DNA from: an uncultured Eubacteriales bacterium
GTDB taxonomy: Bacteria > Bacillota > Clostridia > Oscillospirales > Oscillospiraceae
Assembly (NCBI GenBank): GCA_900316255.1
Contig: ONCI01000015.1
Coordinates: 1 to 59,305 of the forward strand
Direction: 5' to 3'
DNA length: 59,305 nt
Positions 55,654 through 59,305 of the stretch are shown one piece after another; within the stretch, counting starts at the first letter, position 1; each line of letters begins with the position of its first letter. The position numbers and the translations under genes are program-made. The notes under the pieces were generated by a model. That model was not told the origin of the DNA, did no database searches, and saw nothing but the letters and a program-made list of their open reading frames with translations.

Positions 55654-55732
55654 TGTCATTCTGAGGAGCGCAAGCGACGAAGAATCTCTTTTGAGATCCT
55701 TCGCTCCGGCTTCGCCTTCACTCAGGATGACA
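55654..55732. repeat. Inverted-repeat element with TGTCATTCTGAG ends
   Basis: TGTCATTCTGAG at one end and CTCAGGATGACA at the other, with an inner hairpin (AGAATCTC and GAGATCCTT), make a long imperfect palindrome of the small non-autonomous (MITE-like) kind common in Firmicutes. A truncated relative is near 57141. Confidence 0.65.
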
Positions 55733-55759
55733 GGTTTCCTTTTCGCGGAAGCCTTGGTG

Positions 55760-55786
55760 CGGGACGTCGAGGACGCCGTCCCCTAC
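55760..55786. repeat. 27-base repeat, copy 2
   Basis: Identical to the unit at 55606-55632; separated from copy 3 by one base. Confidence 0.8.
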
Positions 55787-55787
55787 G

Positions 55788-55814
55788 CGGGACGTCGAGG
55801 ACGCCGTCCCCTAC
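55788..55814. repeat. 27-base repeat, copy 3, over the queH stop codon
   Basis: Identical to copies 1 and 2. Its end contains the queH stop codon (55811-55813), so the last residue is set by the repeat. Confidence 0.8.
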
Positions 55815-56440
55815 AGATTTGGCTCTTCCTTCTCCTCTCTCTTGTGGAGAGAGAATTCGCAGCCGCAATAGAGCTGCTGATAGATGCCGTGCTCGTTGGC
55901 AAGCTCCCGAGAGCGCATCTCCCGTCCCTGCTTTTTGAAGTCCGAGGGGAGCCAGGCCACCCCGGCGGCCTGGCCGATCTCCTCCCCCAGGGCATTGATG
56001 CGCTTTTCGTCCTTGTGGCGGGAGAGGGTCAGGGTGGTGCAGAAATAGTCGTAGCCGTAGTGCCTGGCAAGCCGCGCCGTCTCCAGCAGTCTGAGACGGA
56101 AGCACTCGGTGCACCTGGCGCCGCCCTCCGGCTCCTGCTCCAGGCCCTTGACGCGCCTGTCGTAGTCCTCATGCTTCCAGGGCTCCGCCAGGACGCTGAC
56201 CTTATCTCCAAGGCCCATCCGCTCGATCATCTGCACCAGGGCCTGGAAGCGGCGGTCAAACTCTGCCTGGGGATAGAGATTGGGGTTATACCACAGCACC
56301 GTCACGTCGAAATACTCCGTCAGATACTCCAGCACCGCGCCGGAGCAGACGCCGCAGCAGGCGTGCAGCAGCACCCGGGGCACCTTTTGGCCCCGTTTCT
56401 GGATGATTCGGTCCAGTTCCTTCTGATAATTGCGATTCAT
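55811..56440 (-). CDS. queH: Epoxyqueuosine reductase QueH
   Basis: A 209-residue enzyme (old DUF208) that reduces epoxyqueuosine to queuosine in tRNA, an alternative to QueG. The conserved Cys pairs are in LLHACCGVCSGAVLEYL (about residues 24-40) and GARCTECFRLRLLETA; a further CGCEF is near the C-terminus. The motif WYNPNLYPQAEF is typical. The start at 56440 lacks a strong ribosome binding site; GTGGGA is near. It is divergent from the dCMP deaminase gene. Confidence 0.92.
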   Translation of the reverse strand: MNRNYQKELDRIIQKRGQKVPRVLLHACCGVCSGAVLEYLTEYFDVTVLWYNPNLYPQAEFDRRFQALVQMIERMGLGDKVSVLAEPWKHEDYDRRVKGLEQEPEGGARCTECFRLRLLETARLARHYGYDYFCTTLTLSRHKDEKRINALGEEIGQAAGVAWLPSDFKKQGREMRSRELANEHGIYQQLYCGCEFSLHKREEKEEPNL

Positions 56441-56500
56441 GGTCCCACTATATCATAGACAAAGAGAAAATGCTACAAATGATTGAACAAAATCAAAAGA

Positions 56501-56529
56501 TTGACGGCGGGGGCCGCATGCGGTATGAT
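56501..56529 (+). promoter_or_regulatory. Promoter of the dCMP deaminase gene
   Basis: TTGACG and TATGAT are separated by 17 bases, 35 bases before the start codon. Confidence 0.72.
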
Positions 56530-56564
56530 AGGCGCAGAAAATCTGCAGAAAAGAGGGACCCGCC

Positions 56565-57047
56565 ATGGACAGCCGCACCAGCAAACAGAATTATTACCTG
56601 GACATTGCCGACTCCGTTCTGGAGCGCTCCACCTGCCTGAGAAGGAAGTACGGCGCCATCATCGTGCGCAACGACGAGATCATCTCCACCGGCTACAACG
56701 GCGCGCCCCGGGGCCGCCGCAACTGCTCAGACCTGGGCTACTGCATGCGGGAAAACCTGCACATCCCCTCCGGGGAGCGCTATGAGCTCTGCCGCAGCGT
56801 CCATGCCGAGGCCAACGCCATCATCTCCGCCCCCCGGCGGGATATGATCGGCGCCACCATCTACCTGGTGGGGCGGGACGCCAAAACCGGGGAACTCTTG
56901 AGCGACGCCATGAGCTGCTCCATGTGCAAGCGGCAGATCATCAACGCCGGCATCGACCGGGTGGTGATCCGCCAGAGCCCCACGGAGTACCGCACCATCC
57001 CCGTCTCCGACTGGGTGGAGAACGACGACAGCATCTTCATGCTGTAA
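56565..57047 (+). CDS. Deoxycytidylate deaminase (ComEB/dCMP deaminase family)
   Basis: A 160-residue zinc enzyme that converts dCMP to dUMP, supplying thymidylate synthesis. The zinc motif is VHAEANAI (His80, catalytic Glu82) and CSMCKRQ (two Cys). RKYGAIIVRNDEIISTGYNG and RGRRNCSDLGYCMRE are further family motifs, the latter binding a second zinc in some members. The start follows AGAGGGA. The length is standard. Confidence 0.92.
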   Translation: MDSRTSKQNYYLDIADSVLERSTCLRRKYGAIIVRNDEIISTGYNGAPRGRRNCSDLGYCMRENLHIPSGERYELCRSVHAEANAIISAPRRDMIGATIYLVGRDAKTGELLSDAMSCSMCKRQIINAGIDRVVIRQSPTEYRTIPVSDWVENDDSIFML

Positions 57048-57059
57048 GAGCAGAGGGGG

Positions 57060-57525
57060 GCGACTGATAGCCGCCCCCCTCCTTGCCTCCCCCTCTGGGG
57101 GAGGTGGTATCGGGCTGCCCGCAGTCCGATACCGGAAGGGGTGTCATCCTGAGGAGGGGAAACCGACGAAGGATCTCGACCCGCCCCCCAAAAGCCTTCT
57201 CCTTGAGGAGAAGGTGCCCCGCAGCGCCGAGCATTGCTCGGCGTCACACCGGGGCGGATGAAGTGCTATACTCTCGTCCTCCGTCCCATGGTTGTTCCCC
57301 CTATCGGCCTTCGGCCACTTCCCCCGAGGGGGAAGCAAGTTGCTTCTTCCACTGCTGCGGCAGAACCAGCCGGGTGCCGCCGGGATCCTTCGCTGACGCG
57401 AAGCCATGACAAGGCAGGAGTCCTCTCGCTGTATCAAAACATCCCGAGGACTTCGCCCTCGGGGTGCCGCAAAGCCTTCCCCCCGCAGGGGGAAGGTGGC
57501 CGCGAAGCGGCCGGATGAGGTCCCC
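57060..57525. repeat. Array of palindromic (REP/MITE-like) units
   Basis: Units begin AAAGCCTTCTCC or AAAGCCTTCCCC, continue GGAAGGTGGC, and end GGATGAGGTCCCC or a variant. One full unit is at 57471-57525, a related one is at 57191-57270, a diverged one is near 57083-57140, and inverted pieces with GGCCACTTCCCCC lie near 57311. No gene is supported here. Confidence 0.7.
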
Positions 57526-57560
57526 ACGAAGCGGATTCATGCTTCATTTGTGCCGGTTCA

Positions 57561-57589
57561 GGTGGGACAGGGAACCGTCTCCTGTACCA
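57561..57589. repeat. REP-like palindrome, copy of the unit at 11883
   Basis: It differs from the 11883-11909 unit at only three or four positions (TGGGACAGGGAACCGTCTCC core). It precedes an orphan membrane protein gene, as does the copy at 11883. Confidence 0.7.
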
Positions 57590-57631
57590 TACATGGAGCT
57601 TTGCGTCTCTGCGCGCAGAAGGAGGACAAAA

Positions 57632-58222
57632 ATGAACGACAGCAAAGGAACATATGCCCTTGCCGTCCCGGCCGGCATCTTTCTGCTCCTCTACGGGCTG
57701 ATTTCCGTGATTTGCATGCTCGGTTTTTTTGCCACGCCTGTGCTGGAAACCTTCCTGGACTGGACACGTTACCTGCTCCCTGGCCTCGCGGGGCTTTTCC
57801 TGATTCTTCGCAAACCCAGAGCCGCCGCAATCCTGATGGCCCTTGCTGCAGCCGCCGTTTTATTGCGAGAGCTGCCGGAGATTCCCCGCTATCTGGAGCC
57901 GAACGGCTATCTGACCAATCCGTGGGTGAAAATCGAGTACGCGGAGTACATTCCCGGCAAGTATGTGATTCTGCCGATCCTGAGCATCCTTGCGGCGCTG
58001 TGCTTTGCCGCCGCCCTGTATCTGCGGGGCTGGCCCTCGCTGCTCCTTTCTCTCTGCGCAGCCGCGGCAGAACTGGCTTATATGGTGGAGCAGATCGCTT
58101 CGATTGCCTATGTCACCGGGCATCCGACGGGTTTCAACGTCTTTTTCCCCCTCAACTTTGCCCTTGGCGCCCTGTTCGCCGGGCTCTATCTCTTTTCCCT
58201 GCGAAAGAGGGAAAGAGAATAG
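57632..58222 (+). CDS. Hypothetical multi-pass membrane protein
   Basis: A 196-residue protein with five to six hydrophobic helices (YALAVPAGIFLLLYGLI near the start, AAILMALAAAAVLL, ILSILAALCFAAALYL, FALGALFAGLYLFSL near the end). It has no recognised motif. The start at 57632 follows AAGGAGG, and it ends with the basic RKRERE. The gene is flanked by inverted copies of one palindromic unit (57471-57525 and 58396-58490), so it may have arrived or moved as a cassette. Confidence 0.7.
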   Translation: MNDSKGTYALAVPAGIFLLLYGLISVICMLGFFATPVLETFLDWTRYLLPGLAGLFLILRKPRAAAILMALAAAAVLLRELPEIPRYLEPNGYLTNPWVKIEYAEYIPGKYVILPILSILAALCFAAALYLRGWPSLLLSLCAAAAELAYMVEQIASIAYVTGHPTGFNVFFPLNFALGALFAGLYLFSLRKRERE

Positions 58223-58395
58223 CTGCTGCCCTGTCTCTCATCGCCTGCGTCCCGCCTCTTCCGTAAGGGACACACGAATCGTCCCTACATCCTCCCGCCT
58301 CCCCTCCGTAGGGACGACCATTGGTCGTCCGCCCCGCCTCTCTTCGTGATTTTCGCTTTCCCGGCGGGCGGCCGAATGCCGCCCCTGCGGGATCA

Positions 58396-58490
58396 GGGGA
58401 CCTCATCCGTCATCCGCCTTGCGACGCGAAGCTAGTCCTTTAGGGCGGGAGACGGCGGATGCCACCTTCCCCGTGCGCGGGGAAGGCTTT
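58396..58490. repeat. Inverted copy of the GGATGAGGTCCCC repeat unit
   Basis: Read on the minus strand it begins AAAGCCTTCCCC, has GGAAGGTGGC and ends GGATGAGGTCCCC, like the unit at 57471-57525, with about 40 extra bases inside. From 58223 to 58395 there is a GGGACGACCATTGGTCGTCC palindrome and no gene. Confidence 0.7.
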
Positions 58491-58578
58491 GAGGCAGCGA
58501 CTGTACCGTCCGCAGGGAAGGAGACCAACCCCCTTGTCCTCTCAAAGCTCAAATCTCAAAACTCAAGACTTCGAAGCC

Positions 58579-58615
58579 AAAAACGACGCTGTGATCTTCA
58601 TCACAGCGTCGTTTT
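58579..58615 (-). terminator. Terminator overlapping the end of the Nudix gene
   Basis: AAAACGACGCTGTGAT pairs with ATCACAGCGTCGTTTT over 16 bp with a four-base loop. On the minus strand the stem begins inside the last codons of the Nudix gene and a T-run follows. Confidence 0.88.
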
Positions 58616-59164
58616 CAGCTTCTCGTTGAGTTTTCCGTAGATCCGCTTCACGAACCAGGGCTCGGTGGATGCCTCCAGCGCCTCATCCAGCCCGAACCAG
58701 GCCACGCCCTTGTTTTCGTCCTCGCAGATGCGCAGAGGCTCGGTGTCGTCCGCCTCCAGCAGGTAGGTCACGTTCAGATGCAGGTGGCTGGAGACGTATT
58801 CCCCCCGCTTTTCATGCCCGTCCACGGTCACGGTCTCCAGGGAAAAAATGTCCTCCGACACCGGGCGCACATGGGTGACGCCGGTCTCCTCCGTCACCTC
58901 CCGCAGGGCCACCGCCAGAAGGTCCTCTTCCCCGTCGGCGTGGCCCCCGGTCCAGGACCAGGAGTCGTAGATCCTGTGATAGACCATCAGCACCCTGTCC
59001 CGCTTCGGGTTCACCACCCAGGCGGAGGCGGTCATGTGGGCGATCAAATTCTCCCGCAGAAAGGCGTCGTCGTTCTCCTCCAGAAAGCGGAGGATCACAT
59101 CCTTGTCCCGCATCTCCTGCTCGTTAAAAGGCTGGTAGCGGGCGATCTCCTCATAAATGCTCAT
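58601..59164 (-). CDS. Nudix hydrolase
   Basis: A 187-residue enzyme. The Nudix box GX5EX7REUXEEXGU is visible as GHADGEEDLLAVALREVTEE followed by TGV (about residues 73-95). The family cleaves nucleoside diphosphates linked to another moiety; the substrate is not evident. The start overlaps the stop of the preceding gene (ATGA), so translation is coupled. Confidence 0.9.
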   Translation of the reverse strand: MSIYEEIARYQPFNEQEMRDKDVILRFLEENDDAFLRENLIAHMTASAWVVNPKRDRVLMVYHRIYDSWSWTGGHADGEEDLLAVALREVTEETGVTHVRPVSEDIFSLETVTVDGHEKRGEYVSSHLHLNVTYLLEADDTEPLRICEDENKGVAWFGLDEALEASTEPWFVKRIYGKLNEKLKTTL

Positions 59165-59305
59165 GTTGCCACCTCGTAAACGTCCTCCCGCAGGTGCAGG
59201 AAGGTGGGCAGCTGCCGCCGCACCTCTTCCACCCGGGCAAAGTCGATGTCCGCGTACAGGATCTGCTCTTTTTCGTCCGCCGCGGCGATCAGGGTCCCCC
59301 AGGGG
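59161..59305 (-). CDS. C-terminal end of a carbon-nitrogen hydrolase (nitrilase family)
   Basis: The last 47 residues of a gene that enters from the right. The tail PWGTLIAAADEKEQILYADI followed by RRQLPTFLHLREDVYE matches the C-terminus of Nit2-like omega-amidases and related amidohydrolases, where the segment after strand 12 reads similarly. Only the end is visible, so the catalytic Glu-Lys-Cys cannot be checked. It overlaps the Nudix start by four bases. Confidence 0.72.
   Translation of the reverse strand, partial: PWGTLIAAADEKEQILYADIDFARVEEVRRQLPTFLHLREDVYEVAT

Overview
The window looks like a chromosome segment of a GC-rich, spore-forming member of the Clostridia, most like the Oscillospiraceae and relatives of the gut. 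This is inferred from the GC-rich codon use, the sporulation genes ytvI and spoVT, a type III glutamine synthetase, a T-box, sigma-A type promoters that almost all have 17-bp spacers, and intergenic palindromic repeats of a type common in gut Firmicutes. No rRNA, tRNA, CRISPR array, integrase or transposase was seen.

Layout. 0-3.6 kb: end of ytvI, a short aspartokinase, a YfbR-type HD nucleotidase, a DUF896 protein and an alpha/beta hydrolase. 3.7-11.8 kb (minus strand): the most unusual locus, an NHLM/PCAT-type peptide export operon. It encodes a miniature HlyD-like protein, a C39 peptidase-ABC exporter and a second ABC subunit. These are followed by a two-repeat CW_7 (Cpl-7) protein and a LysM protein, each behind a double-glycine leader, with a large modular lipoprotein between them. 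12-17.4 kb: an AT-rich orphan membrane protein among REP-like palindromes, then a MoxR / DUF58 / transglutaminase operon. 17.5-22.3 kb: a polyphosphate operon (tandem-domain PPK2, PPK1, ROK sugar kinase). 22.5-33.2 kb: a run of glutamine-linked genes: glnN-glmS on the minus strand, then a T-box-controlled asnB that is frameshifted, a LysR regulator, and pyrG-guaA behind an attenuator.

33.3-48.9 kb: TetR/MATE pair, two unrecognised proteins, spoVT with a hairpin over its ribosome binding site, a DegV / MBOAT / DHHW operon, a GH5 lipoprotein, a propeller-like unknown, a membrane-anchored hydrolase, a zinc-ribbon membrane protein, a PlsC-like acyltransferase with a zinc ribbon, and a PAP2 phosphatase. 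49-59.3 kb: a large propeller/solute-binding lipoprotein divergent from an ECF sigma and its putative anti-sigma, galU with queT, queH, a dCMP deaminase, a repeat-flanked orphan membrane protein, a Nudix hydrolase and the tail of a nitrilase-family gene.

The main candidate for an undescribed system is the export operon. Its apparent cargo is two different peptidoglycan-binding modules rather than bacteriocins, and no modification or immunity gene is visible. The rest is mostly housekeeping, with several RNA-level control elements (T-box, pyrG attenuator, spoVT and queT hairpins) and repeat clusters worth checking.
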